NCBI GenBank assembly: GCA_040743155.1
Contig: JBFLJU010000001.1
Span: forward strand, 496,001 to 560,000
Length of the DNA: 64,000 nucleotides
Origin: Cycloclasticus sp.
Lineage (GTDB): Bacteria; Pseudomonadota; Gammaproteobacteria; Methylococcales; Cycloclasticaceae
Direction: 5' to 3'
Below are positions 36,827-45,365 of this stretch, in pieces. The notes beneath the pieces are model-generated. The model was not told the DNA's origin, ran no database searches, and saw only the letters and a list, made by a program, of their open reading frames with translations. Position 1 is the first letter of the stretch. Each line of letters opens with the position of its first letter. The position numbers and the translations under genes were made by a program.

Positions 36827-37105
36827 ATGGCAAAAGCCTGTGCGCGGCATATTTTGGTTAAAACCAAAGAAGAGGCCGAAAAACTTAAAAAACAATTATT
36901 GAATGGTGCGGACTTTGCGAGTTTGGCGAAAAAACATTCTCAATGCAATTCGGCAAAAAAAGGTGGAGACCTTGGTGAGTTTGGTCCTGGAAAAATGCTA
37001 AAAGCATTTGATAACGTGGTGTTTAAAAAGGCATTATTAACGGTGCATGGCCCGGTTAAAACTAAGTTTGGATACCATTTAATTGAAACGATTTATCGAA
37101 GCTAA
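36827..37105 (+). CDS. ppiC: Parvulin-type peptidyl-prolyl isomerase (PpiC)
   Basis: A 92-residue single-domain parvulin with AKACARHILVKTKEEAEKL, FASLAKKHSQCNSAKKGGDLGEFGPGKMLKAFDNVVF and TKFGYHLIE. No signal peptide; cytoplasmic as in E. coli PpiC. Its ATG follows the transporter stop directly, and its stop overlaps the start of the next gene by one base. Confidence 0.93.
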   Translation: MAKACARHILVKTKEEAEKLKKQLLNGADFASLAKKHSQCNSAKKGGDLGEFGPGKMLKAFDNVVFKKALLTVHGPVKTKFGYHLIETIYRS

Positions 37106-37347
37106 TGAAAATATTATTTACAAAACCGTCGTCTTTGTCTGAAGAAAAAAACAACGCCTTCATGGCTCAATTGAGTGATGTGCTGGCATACAAAGGCGTT
37201 GAGGATATGGGAACGCACTTATTGTTAGAGTTAGATAACGAGAGCATTGAATTTAATTCTATTAAGCAACTGTTTGCCCTGTTTGAGCAATGGGGTATTG
37301 ATCAAAGCCCTCTTGAGTCTTTGCTTCAGCTTGTTGATATGAAATAA
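37105..37347 (+). CDS. Small hypothetical protein coupled to ppiC
   Basis: An 80-residue soluble acidic protein (MKILFTKPSSLSEEKNNAFMAQLSDVLAYKGVEDMGTH...). It starts in TAATG overlapping the ppiC stop, so translation is probably coupled. No known motif is recognised. Confidence 0.6.
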   Translation: MKILFTKPSSLSEEKNNAFMAQLSDVLAYKGVEDMGTHLLLELDNESIEFNSIKQLFALFEQWGIDQSPLESLLQLVDMK

Positions 37348-37443
37348 ACTTAAATTTTGCGGAGCTTATTGTTACGGTACATCCATTGAAATGCTTTTAT
37401 GGCATGCTAATAGTATGTGTAAAAGGCTACCGGAACATAAGAG

Positions 37444-38378
37444 ATGTTTTTTATGTCACCTGAAAAATTTAAGTTAAATTATTTACACCCTAAATATTGG
37501 TTAACTTGGCTAGCTGTTGGTGTTACCTGGCTGTTAGCAATGATGCCTCGTTCGTGGCAACGCGGCGTAGCACACTGGGTTGCGAATAAGCTTGGCAGTA
37601 CAGATAACCGACGCATCAGCACTATTCGACGCAATATTGATTTGTGTTTTGCTGAGGAATCAGACGAGTATCGACAGCGGCTAGTTCAAGATAACCGAAG
37701 GTCATCGGGGCTTATGTTGTTTGATTTGTTGAATATGGTTTGGCGGCAGTCGGATGATATGACCTCAACGGCAAGAGTGATAGGCGCAGAACATCTTGAA
37801 CGTGCTGTGGCAGCGGACAAGCCCCTTCTATTGGTGACCGGGCACTTTACGCCGCTTTTTCAAGTCAGCAGTAAACTGGCATCGATAATACCTTATAGTG
37901 CGGTTTACCGGCGTTTGAATAACCCCGTTATGGAAGCAAACTTGTATCAAAGAGGAGTGGAGAAATACCCCATCAGCCTTTTTCATCGTAAGGATATTCG
38001 CCGTATGTTGGAAAAACTGGCTGATAACGGGACGGTTTTTATTTCACCGGACCAAGATTTTGGTGTTAGCAGAGGTGCCTTCGTTTCTTTTTTTGGTATT
38101 CCTACGGCGACGATTACGAGTATTCCGCAATATGCGCGGCAAACCAATGCTCAAGTGATGCTGTTTAGTGCTTACCGTGAAGGAAATAACGGTTCAGTGA
38201 TTGAATTTGAGCCAGTACTTGAGAACTACCCTACGGAAGATGATGTGGCCGATACGCAACGTTGGAGCGATTGGCTAGAAGAAAAAATACGCTTATGCAT
38301 CCAGCAGATTACTTCTGGATGCATAAGCGCTTTAAAACACGCCCTGAAGGAAAGCCTGATTTTTATAAAAAACATTAG
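37444..38378 (+). pseudogene. LpxL/HtrB-like acyltransferase with a 3' frameshift
   Basis: The frame from 37444 reads a LABLAT-family lipid A/lysophospholipid acyltransferase (N-terminal helix, RRNIDLCFAE, YRRLNNPVMEANLYQRG, FHRKDIRRMLEKLADNGTVFISPDQDFG) up to DWLEEKIRL near 38295. It then runs into an unrelated tail that would overlap abgT and stop at 38433. Another frame from 38298 reads HPADYFWMHKRFKTRPEGKPDFYKKH and stops at 38378, which is the conserved end of the family. The break lies in the left arm of a perfect inverted repeat (38290-38329). The HX4E catalytic motif is also altered (HFTPLF). The gene may be dead or recently broken. Confidence 0.75.
38290..38329. repeat. 15-bp perfect inverted repeat at the frameshift site
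   Basis: CGCTTATGCATCCAG (38290-38304) and CTGGATGCATAAGCG (38315-38329) are exact reverse complements with a ten-base loop. Confidence 0.95.
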
Positions 38379-38408
38379 GCTGAACTTGAGGAGCACTGAG
38401 GATTCAAT

Positions 38409-39935
38409 ATGGAACAATCTAAACGCCCGTTGACACAACGCTGCTTACTGAGAATTGAGGCATGGGGTAATGCTTTGCCGCACCCTACGATGCTCTTCAT
38501 TTACTTATGCGTGCTGGTTATGGCCTTATCGTGGTTAGGCCACAGTTTGGGGCTATCTGCGCTACACCCAGTGAATGGCGAACGGATTCAGGTAGTGAGT
38601 CTTTTGAATATTGCAGGGCTACATCTAATACTCGGCAAAATGGTTTCAAATTTCATGAGCTTTGCACCTGTAGGGCCGGTTCTGGTGGCCATGCTTGGGC
38701 TAGGTATTGCGGAGCGATCTGGGTTAATTCAGACGGCGTTACGCTTGTTGGTGATGCGCGCACCGGCTAAATTTTTAACGTTTATTGTTGTACTGGCGGG
38801 GGTCTTGTCCAGCATAGCTGTTGATTCAGGCTATGTGGTGATGATACCGATGGCGGGGTTGATTTTTCTTGCGGCGGGTCGACACCCCTTGGCAGGAATA
38901 GCCGCTTGTTTTGCCGGTGTGTCAGGTGGCTTTAGTGCGAATTTGTTAGTCGGCCCATTCGACGCGATTCTTGGAGGAATTAGCACCGAGGCCGCGCATT
39001 TAATTGACCCGAATTATGATGTGTCGGCGACAGCCAACTATTATTTTATTGCCGTATCAACCTTGCTGATTGCCAGCTTAGGCACTTGGGTTACTGAGCG
39101 TTATATTGGCCCGATGTTGGGTGAGTATCGCGGGGAAGCAAAGAGTGAACTAAGTGACACGCTGTCCGATGAGGAACGACAAGGGCTACGCGCAGCATCC
39201 GCTGCAGGGTTGCTAATTGTGGCGTTTGTTTTATGGGGATTAATACCCGAGCAGGGTTTTTTAAGACATCCCGAAACGGGCGGCATTATTAAGTCACCCT
39301 TTATGTCGGGTTTGATTGCGCTAATTGCGATAAGTGCAGCCGTGATGGGTACCATTTATGGCAGAGTGTCGGGCAGTTTTAAAGGCCACGTCGATGTGGT
39401 TAATAGTATGGAAAAAACGATGGCGGTGATGGCGACCTATATCGTGCTGATGTTTTTCGCCGCTCAGTTTGTTAATTATTTTAGCTGGACAAACTTGGGG
39501 CTAATTCTTGCCATCAGCGGTGCTGATGTATTGAAAAGTAGCGGCTTAGGAACGGTTCCCTTGATGCTAGGCTTTATTTTCTTTTGTACGTTTGCAAATT
39601 TGTTTATTGGTAGTGCTTCGGCTAAATGGGCCATTATGGCGCCGATCTTTATACCGATGTTTATGTTGCTGGGATTGGCACCAGAAGTTGTGCAGGCTGC
39701 CTACCGAGTGGGTGATAGTTCTACCAACATTATCACGCCCTTAATGCCGTATTTTGCGTTGGTTTTCGCTTTTATGAAACGTTATGACAACAGCGTAGGG
39801 GTTGGTACAATCATGACTTTAATGCTGCCATACTCAATCGCTTTTTTATTCGGTTGGGGCTTGTTGTTGAGCGCGTGGTTAATGCTGGGTGTTCCGTTGG
39901 GGCCAGATGGCTCCTTATTTATAACGCTGCCATAA
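38409..39935 (+). CDS. AbgT family transporter
   Basis: A 508-residue polytopic protein starting 30 bases after the corrected end of the acyltransferase, with GGAG/GAGG ahead of the ATG. Marks of the AbgT family are NALPHPTMLFIYLCVLVMALS, GLGIAERSGLI, AGVSGGFSANLLVGPFDAILGGIS and YRVGDSSTNIITPLMPYFAL. Members move p-aminobenzoyl-glutamate or export sulfonamides (MtrF-like) using the proton gradient. Which of the two applies here is unknown. Confidence 0.88.
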   Translation: MEQSKRPLTQRCLLRIEAWGNALPHPTMLFIYLCVLVMALSWLGHSLGLSALHPVNGERIQVVSLLNIAGLHLILGKMVSNFMSFAPVGPVLVAMLGLGIAERSGLIQTALRLLVMRAPAKFLTFIVVLAGVLSSIAVDSGYVVMIPMAGLIFLAAGRHPLAGIAACFAGVSGGFSANLLVGPFDAILGGISTEAAHLIDPNYDVSATANYYFIAVSTLLIASLGTWVTERYIGPMLGEYRGEAKSELSDTLSDEERQGLRAASAAGLLIVAFVLWGLIPEQGFLRHPETGGIIKSPFMSGLIALIAISAAVMGTIYGRVSGSFKGHVDVVNSMEKTMAVMATYIVLMFFAAQFVNYFSWTNLGLILAISGADVLKSSGLGTVPLMLGFIFFCTFANLFIGSASAKWAIMAPIFIPMFMLLGLAPEVVQAAYRVGDSSTNIITPLMPYFALVFAFMKRYDNSVGVGTIMTLMLPYSIAFLFGWGLLLSAWLMLGVPLGPDGSLFITLP

Positions 39936-40022
39936 GCAACACTTTTCGGAGACATACCTTATCGGGTGTTAAGGTAAACTTGTCCAGCAGAAACTAAACG
40001 ACTTTAAAAATTAAAGGGAAAT

Positions 40023-40481
40023 ATGAATATCTTAGGTCAAAATTTTATGTATGGGTCTGTCATGCTTATTGCGGGTGTCGGCATTCCAATTATGGGGGCA
40101 TTAAGTGGTGGCTTAGGAGCACGCATGCAAAGCCCTGCATTAGCAGCGGTCGTGTTATTTGTGGTTGGGTTTGTCCTTGCCATTATATATTTGTCTGTTG
40201 TTGAAGGGCTGCCAGACTCTCTGCCTCAAGCGTCGATACCCTTTCAGTATTATTTGGGTGGTGTTTTTATTATTTTTTACACACTGAGTATTACCTATAT
40301 TGGACCGAAGTTTGGCATTGGTAATGCGGTTTGCTTTGTTTTACTCGGTCAGCTTATTTCAATGTCGGTTATCGACCACTTTGGCTTGTTAGGTTCTCTT
40401 CAATACTCTATTACGCTGCAACGACTCGCTGGATTATTGCTTATGGCTGCTGGGGTGTTTTTAGTCGTCAAGCGATTTTAA
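40023..40481 (+). CDS. YdcZ-like (DUF606) DMT membrane protein
   Basis: A 152-residue protein with five helices; the segments LIAGVGIPIMGALSGGLGARMQSPALAAVVLFVVGF and YLGGVFIIFYTLSITYIGPKFGIGNAVCFVLLGQLISMSVIDHFG match the DUF606/YdcZ group of the drug/metabolite superfamily. Function unknown. Confidence 0.75.
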   Translation: MNILGQNFMYGSVMLIAGVGIPIMGALSGGLGARMQSPALAAVVLFVVGFVLAIIYLSVVEGLPDSLPQASIPFQYYLGGVFIIFYTLSITYIGPKFGIGNAVCFVLLGQLISMSVIDHFGLLGSLQYSITLQRLAGLLLMAAGVFLVVKRF

Positions 40482-40703
40482 TTAAGCGGGATTGCCTTGT
40501 TAAAAAGGTTTGAAAACAGGAACGCTTAACAATGTGTTCAGTTATATGGCAGCGTGGTCACCGGCTTAGGAAAGACTGAGGAGAGATGACTTTCTCAAGG
40601 CTCTGTGCCGGTGTTAGTTCGTTGTGTTTTTAGTGAAGCGACAGGCTGCGTTAGATCGCTGTTACTGTTTGAATTTTATTAAATATAGGGAAGAGGGTGC
40701 ATT

Positions 40704-41486
40704 ATGGCTGAGGGTTTAGAGTTTAACGATGAGGTTAACCATGCATTAAAGATGGCGTATCAAACGCCGGATATTATTGCAGCTAGAGCGCACGTTGTTA
40801 ACGCGCTTAAATTAGAAAAAGGTCAGCAGGTGTTGGATATTGGTTCTGGCCCAGGTTTGTTAGTACGAGATATAGCGCAAACGGTTGATCAATCTGGCGG
40901 CGTGGTCGGTGTTGATATGGCCGACAATATGATTGAGTCCGCAACAATTCTTTGTGCGGATTTCCCAGTAGTATCGTTTAAGCAAGGCGATGCGATGTCC
41001 CTACCTTTTGCCGATAACAGTTTTGATGCGGTGGTATCAACACAGGTGTATGAATATGTGCCGAATTTAGATGCGGCGTTAGCAGAATTTCACCGAGTGT
41101 TACGCCCAGGTGGCCGTGGCGTTATTGTCGATACAGATTGGGCTTTTCCGTATTGGAATGCAGTAGACACGGCTCAGCGTGACGTAATGATTGATGCATG
41201 GAAAAGCCATTGTGCGCAAGAGTCTGTTCCCATGCGCTTATCGGCGGCAATTAAGTCAGCCGGTCTTCAGTTGCAAGGTGTGCAAGCGCTTCCTATTATG
41301 AATACGGCGTATGACGAAAATAATTTCAGCTATTGGTTATCTAAAATTATTGGGTCGTTTGCAGTGGGCAATAATGGGGTGGAGCAACAGCTAGCCGATA
41401 ATTGGTTAGCTGGGCTTGAAGCACTTGAAGATAAAGCTGAGTACTTCTTTTGTATAAATAGGTACTTATTTGAAATAACGAAATAA
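40704..41486 (+). CDS. Class I SAM-dependent methyltransferase (UbiE/ArsM-like)
   Basis: A 260-residue protein with the SAM-binding motif VLDIGSGPGLLVRDIA (about residues 45-60), VVGVDMADNMIESA, and post-I motifs DAVVSTQVYEYVPNLDAALAEFHRVLRPGG. Ends with an unassigned domain. Substrate unknown. Upstream (40559-40613) lies a possible RNA stem. Confidence 0.8.
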   Translation: MAEGLEFNDEVNHALKMAYQTPDIIAARAHVVNALKLEKGQQVLDIGSGPGLLVRDIAQTVDQSGGVVGVDMADNMIESATILCADFPVVSFKQGDAMSLPFADNSFDAVVSTQVYEYVPNLDAALAEFHRVLRPGGRGVIVDTDWAFPYWNAVDTAQRDVMIDAWKSHCAQESVPMRLSAAIKSAGLQLQGVQALPIMNTAYDENNFSYWLSKIIGSFAVGNNGVEQQLADNWLAGLEALEDKAEYFFCINRYLFEITK

Positions 41487-41538
41487 TGATGTTGGGGGCT
41501 CTCCCTAATTGTTTGAATAATGTTTAAAGAGGTTGTTT

Positions 41539-41979
41539 ATGAGCAAACAAGATTTTACCCACGTTTTTCCATTATCGGTTCGCTGGGGCGATGCCGACGT
41601 ATACGGGCATATTAACAACGTCGAATTTATGCGATACGTTGAATCAGGCCGCGTTGCCTACTGCGTAGATGTTATGGACTTGCATTTGAAAGCAGGAATG
41701 GAATCAGGCTGGGTGTTGGCGGATATGCATTGTGCTTATCTACAGCAAGTTCATTACCCAGCGTTACTCGAAATCCGGACACGTATTAGCAAGGTAGGGA
41801 ATAAAAGTGCAACTATCGTGGCGGATATTTACGCTGAAGGTGAGCGCGAGCCTGTGTTAACCAGCAAAGGCGTGATGGTTTGGTTTGATATGTTGCAACA
41901 ACAAAGTGCACCAATCCCAGAGCAAATAAAAGCGCAGATCGCGGCTTTTGAAACGTCAGTAGAAGGTTTAACGGCATAG
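41539..41979 (+). CDS. Acyl-CoA thioesterase (hot-dog fold, 4-hydroxybenzoyl-CoA thioesterase type)
   Basis: A 146-residue protein; ATG 41539 has AGAGG six bases upstream. VRWGDADVYGHINNVEFMRYVESGRVAYC is the catalytic-aspartate motif of the family. Its stop overlaps the start of the next gene by one base. Confidence 0.88.
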   Translation: MSKQDFTHVFPLSVRWGDADVYGHINNVEFMRYVESGRVAYCVDVMDLHLKAGMESGWVLADMHCAYLQQVHYPALLEIRTRISKVGNKSATIVADIYAEGEREPVLTSKGVMVWFDMLQQQSAPIPEQIKAQIAAFETSVEGLTA

Positions 41980-42659
41980 TGGTTAAGAAAAAAACATTAC
42001 TCTCGTGGAGTAGCGGTAAAGACAGTGCGTGGACCTTGTACCAACTGCAGCAAGACGATGACATTGAACTGGTCGGTCTAGTAACCACGGTTAACGAAAC
42101 GCACCAACGCGTGGCCATGCATGCGGTGCGTGTGGCGCTATTAAAACAGCAGGCGAAAGCGGCCAATTTACCCTTGTATATCATCGACATTCCGCACCCT
42201 TGCAGTAATGAGTTATACAACCAAGCGATGAATGCTTTTTTCAAATCCATCGAAGGCAAAGGCATTACGCATATGGCGTTCGGTGATTTGTATTTGGAAG
42301 ATATTCGCCAGTATCGGGTGGACAACCTTAAGCCCACCGGCTTAGAACCATTGTTTCCGTTATGGTTAAAACCAACCAAGCAACTGGCGCACGATATGTT
42401 GGCAGGCGGATTAAGAACACGAATCACCTGCGTTGACCCAAAACAATTACCGGCAAGCTTTTGCGGTAGAGAATTCAATCAACAGTTCTTAGATGACCTG
42501 CCAGAGGGGGTAGACCCCTGTGGTGAGAACGGCGAGTTTCACAGCTTTGCCTATGCGGGGCCGATGTTTAAACAAGCCATAAAAATTGTTGCAGGAGAGG
42601 TGGTTGAGCGAGATGGGTTTGTATTTGCCGATTTGCTTCCAGAAGAGTCAAGCTCGTGA
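41979..42659 (+). CDS. PP-loop ATPase related to diphthine--ammonia ligase
   Basis: A 226-residue protein from a GTG start, with the PP-loop motif LLSWSSGKDSAWTLYQLQ, MAFGDLYLEDIRQYR and DPCGENGEFHSFAYAGPMF. These match the ATP-binding domain of the Dph6/MJ0570-like family; bacteria lack diphthamide, so the real substrate is unknown. It overlaps genes on both sides (one base with the thioesterase, four with selO). Confidence 0.82.
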   Translation: MVKKKTLLSWSSGKDSAWTLYQLQQDDDIELVGLVTTVNETHQRVAMHAVRVALLKQQAKAANLPLYIIDIPHPCSNELYNQAMNAFFKSIEGKGITHMAFGDLYLEDIRQYRVDNLKPTGLEPLFPLWLKPTKQLAHDMLAGGLRTRITCVDPKQLPASFCGREFNQQFLDDLPEGVDPCGENGEFHSFAYAGPMFKQAIKIVAGEVVERDGFVFADLLPEESSS

Positions 42660-44233
42660 AAAAACTAACATTCGATAATCAATTTGTTCAGCAATTACCC
42701 GCGGACAGTATTACAGAAAACTATCCGCGCCAAGTATTAGGCGCGTGCTATTCGTGGGTGACGCCAAAACATATGCCGCAACCGGCAATGGTTGCCTATT
42801 CAACCGAAGCGGCAGCATTACTCGACCTAACAGAACAAGACTGCCAAGCAGACGAGTTCACCAAGGTGTTTTCGGGTAATGAGCAATTGGAAGGGATGCA
42901 GCCTTATGCCACCTGTTATGGCGGCCACCAGTTTGGCAACTGGGCAGGGCAGTTAGGTGATGGCCGCGCCATAAACCTCGGTGAAATAACCAATAAACAA
43001 GGCGAACGTTGGGCGTTACAGCTTAAAGGCGCAGGGCCAACGCCGTATTCAAGAACAGCCGATGGCTTGGCGGTGCTGCGCTCATCGATACGGGAGTTTT
43101 TGTGCAGTGAGGCGATGTATCACTTAGGCGTGCCAACAACGCGTGCGCTAAGCCTTGTTACCAGCGGTGAGCAAGTGGTGCGTGATGTAATGTATGACGG
43201 CCACCCCGCGGCAGAATTAGGGGCGGTGGTGTGCAGGCTTGCGCCATCGTTTACCCGCTTTGGGCATTTTCAATACTACGCGCAACAAAACGTAGAGTTG
43301 TTAAAACAATTTGTCGACTACACCATTAAAACCGACTTTCCACACTTGCCCGAACCAAACAAAGAAACCTACATAAAATGGTTTGAAGACATTTGCACAT
43401 CAACCTGCGACATGGTCGTGGAGTGGATGCGCGTGGGCTTTGTACACGGCGTGATGAATACCGATAATATGTCGATACTCGGTTTAACCATCGACTATGG
43501 CCCCTATGGTTGGTTGGAGCCCTACGACTCCAATTGGACACCAAACACCACCGATGCCACGCATCATCGCTATGCGTTTGGTCAACAAGCACAAATAGCG
43601 CATTGGAATTTATACCAATTAGCGAATGCGATTCACCCGTTAATTGATGAAGTGGAGCCATTAGAAAAAGCACTCAATGGCTACGCTGATCGTTATGGCC
43701 AGCAATGGTTATTAATGATGACTAAAAAGCTAGGTTTCTCGCAAGTTAAAAAGGAACAAGACAGCGAGCTTATTAAACAGTTATTAGCGTTTTTTGAGCT
43801 ACACGAAACGGATATGACCCTTTTCTTTAGGCGTTTAGCCAACATAGGCGGCAATGATAAAGCGCTTGATAGTGACCTAGCCATAAAACAATTAGCTCCC
43901 GCATTTTATCCAGACGAAATGCCAAATGACGCAACAAAAACACTAACAGCTTGGCTTGCAAGCTATTGGCAACGACGCCAAAAAGACCCCGTTACCGCGC
44001 AGCAACGTGAAGAGTTAATGAACAAAGTTAACCCAAAATACGTACTGCGTAATTACTTAGCGCAACAGGCGATAGAAAAATCCGAGCAAGGCGACCACAG
44101 CATGGTCAATGAATTGTTAGAGGTGTTAAGGCACCCTTATGATGAACAGCCCGATAAAGAACACCTAAACCAAAAAAGGCCGGAGTGGGCCAAGGTGAAG
44201 GTGGGGTGTTCTATGTTGTCTTGTAGTTCGTAA
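42656..44233 (+). CDS. selO: Protein adenylyltransferase SelO (YdiU)
   Basis: A 525-residue pseudokinase-fold AMPylase from a GTG start. Motifs are YGGHQFGNWAGQLGDGRAINLGE, WALQLKGAGPTPYSRTADGLAVLRSSIREFLCSEAM, and HGVMNTDNMSILGLTIDYGPYGWLEPYD. The C-terminus CSMLSCSS holds the cysteine that corresponds to selenocysteine in eukaryotic forms. It transfers AMP to protein hydroxyl groups and takes part in redox regulation. It borders the cassette array. Confidence 0.93.
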   Translation: MKKLTFDNQFVQQLPADSITENYPRQVLGACYSWVTPKHMPQPAMVAYSTEAAALLDLTEQDCQADEFTKVFSGNEQLEGMQPYATCYGGHQFGNWAGQLGDGRAINLGEITNKQGERWALQLKGAGPTPYSRTADGLAVLRSSIREFLCSEAMYHLGVPTTRALSLVTSGEQVVRDVMYDGHPAAELGAVVCRLAPSFTRFGHFQYYAQQNVELLKQFVDYTIKTDFPHLPEPNKETYIKWFEDICTSTCDMVVEWMRVGFVHGVMNTDNMSILGLTIDYGPYGWLEPYDSNWTPNTTDATHHRYAFGQQAQIAHWNLYQLANAIHPLIDEVEPLEKALNGYADRYGQQWLLMMTKKLGFSQVKKEQDSELIKQLLAFFELHETDMTLFFRRLANIGGNDKALDSDLAIKQLAPAFYPDEMPNDATKTLTAWLASYWQRRQKDPVTAQQREELMNKVNPKYVLRNYLAQQAIEKSEQGDHSMVNELLEVLRHPYDEQPDKEHLNQKRPEWAKVKVGCSMLSCSS

Positions 44234-44259
44234 CGATTAGGTAAAGCGCGCGGGTCTTT

Positions 44260-44328
44260 TTAGGCGTTCTCTATGAGTGTAATGGCTGCCTCTTGGCTCG
44301 TGACATTAAATACTTTGGGTATGTGCAT
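44260..44328 (-). pseudogene. First 22 codons of a PaiB-like (FMN-binding) gene, truncated
   Basis: On the minus strand an AAGGA-ATG starts MHIPKVFNVTSQEAAITLIENA and then stops. This resembles the N-terminus of FMN-binding negative regulators of the PaiB family (MYIPxxF-type opening). It begins 16 bases beyond the attC-like site at 44344-44428, as a cassette gene should, and appears cut off at the junction with the selO flank. Confidence 0.4.
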
Positions 44329-44343
44329 ACTTCCTTCTTGAGT

Positions 44344-44428
44344 TATAACGTTTTAAATAAGGGGTGCGTTTTTATTTCCGCGTCTCAGCCAGCGTTTTTT
44401 TGCTAGTGAACGTGAGTTTTTTGTTATG
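44344..44428 (-). repeat. attC-like site 1 (distal)
   Basis: Bounded by CATAAC (44428-44423 on minus) and GTTAT (44349-44345), with a central imperfect stem (GAGACGCGG / ...CGCACCCC). The outer TTTTTTGTTAT and ATAACGTTTTAAATAAGG blocks are shared with the other sites of the array. Confidence 0.6.
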
Positions 44429-44558
44429 TTTTTCTTTGGAAATATTCAAGGTTAGGCCGCTTAGTAAGGCGGCAATACTTTTCCGCACAAGTGATTTTTA
44501 TAATTGATTTCCTTCCTGTTACGTCAAAATATCATTATTTTTCAAGGTGTTATTATTC

Positions 44559-44574
44559 CGGCATAAGTTTTGCT
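44559..44574 (+). promoter_or_regulatory. Candidate sigma-54 promoter
   Basis: CGGCATAAGTTTTGCT has GG at 44560-44561 and GC at 44572-44573, with ten bases between as required for -24/-12 promoters, and matches most of TGGCACG-N4-TTGCW. It lies 35 bases before the start of the plus-strand gene at 44610. Confidence 0.45.
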
Positions 44575-44609
44575 TTAGCAATGGAATATTGTAAACATGG
44601 AGGTTAGTT

Positions 44610-45347
44610 ATGATTAGCAATTTAACACAAGCACAAAACTATACGCAGCCAACAACGACACAACAGCTGGTAAATTCCACTAGCGCCCCGGCGGAAGGTA
44701 ATGGCGCAAGCAAGGAAAATAGTTTTGGGACTACTCTTACCTTAACGGAAAAGGGCAAAGCTGCCGCTGAATCAAAAGCACCCGAAAAGGCAGCTCCGTC
44801 AGCAATCGCAGAAATGGTGACAGCTAAGGGAAATATAAACATTGATCTTGATAGTTACTTTTCAAATAGCCCACCCACGGCAGGTTTCTTTAATATAAAC
44901 GATCTGCCTCCTTTACTTATGCCTTCGGAACAAAATATTAACGCGCTAACAGAGCATGTTTCTGAACGCTTTAAACAATTATTGAAAGACTACAATATTC
45001 CATCGGCTCCTGAAAAAATCACCTTTGACAATGAAGGTAAAATGCAAATTCCTATTGATTACCCTTACGCTAACGAATTAAACGATGCTTTAGAAGAAAA
45101 CACGGGGATTGACCGAGAGTTACGTACTTTAAACGCTCTAAGTAGTCACGCTGCTGCGATACAAGAGCGTATGCCATTTATCGAAGAAATGGGGAAAGCT
45201 TCTTCAAAAGTAGAAACAGATAGAATAATTGCAAAATATAGTCACTTATTACATGACAATCAAAGCTATAAAAGTATGGCGTTAATATTTTCCGATCAAG
45301 GCGATGTCAGTGTTACGGCTGATGGTAAGCCGATTAAATTTACCTAG
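44610..45347 (+). CDS. Hypothetical protein on the opposite strand within the cassette array
   Basis: A 245-residue soluble protein with GGAGG ahead of its ATG. The first ~70 residues are a low-complexity Gln/Thr/Ser/Ala/Lys tract; the rest is mostly helical and acidic (INALTEHVSERFKQLLKDYNIPSAPEKITFDNEGKMQIPIDYPYANELNDALEENTG). It has no signal peptide and no family I recognise. It is the only plus-strand gene in the array and has its own promoter candidate, so it need not be a normal cassette gene. Confidence 0.65.
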   Translation: MISNLTQAQNYTQPTTTQQLVNSTSAPAEGNGASKENSFGTTLTLTEKGKAAAESKAPEKAAPSAIAEMVTAKGNINIDLDSYFSNSPPTAGFFNINDLPPLLMPSEQNINALTEHVSERFKQLLKDYNIPSAPEKITFDNEGKMQIPIDYPYANELNDALEENTGIDRELRTLNALSSHAAAIQERMPFIEEMGKASSKVETDRIIAKYSHLLHDNQSYKSMALIFSDQGDVSVTADGKPIKFT

Positions 45348-45365
45348 ACGCTATTTTCGTGTTTT

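Noticed and set aside
41813-42478. A 221-codon minus-strand frame across the thioesterase and PP-loop genes
   Set aside because: Both plus-strand genes carry clear family motifs and overlap tightly; the minus frame lacks any motif.
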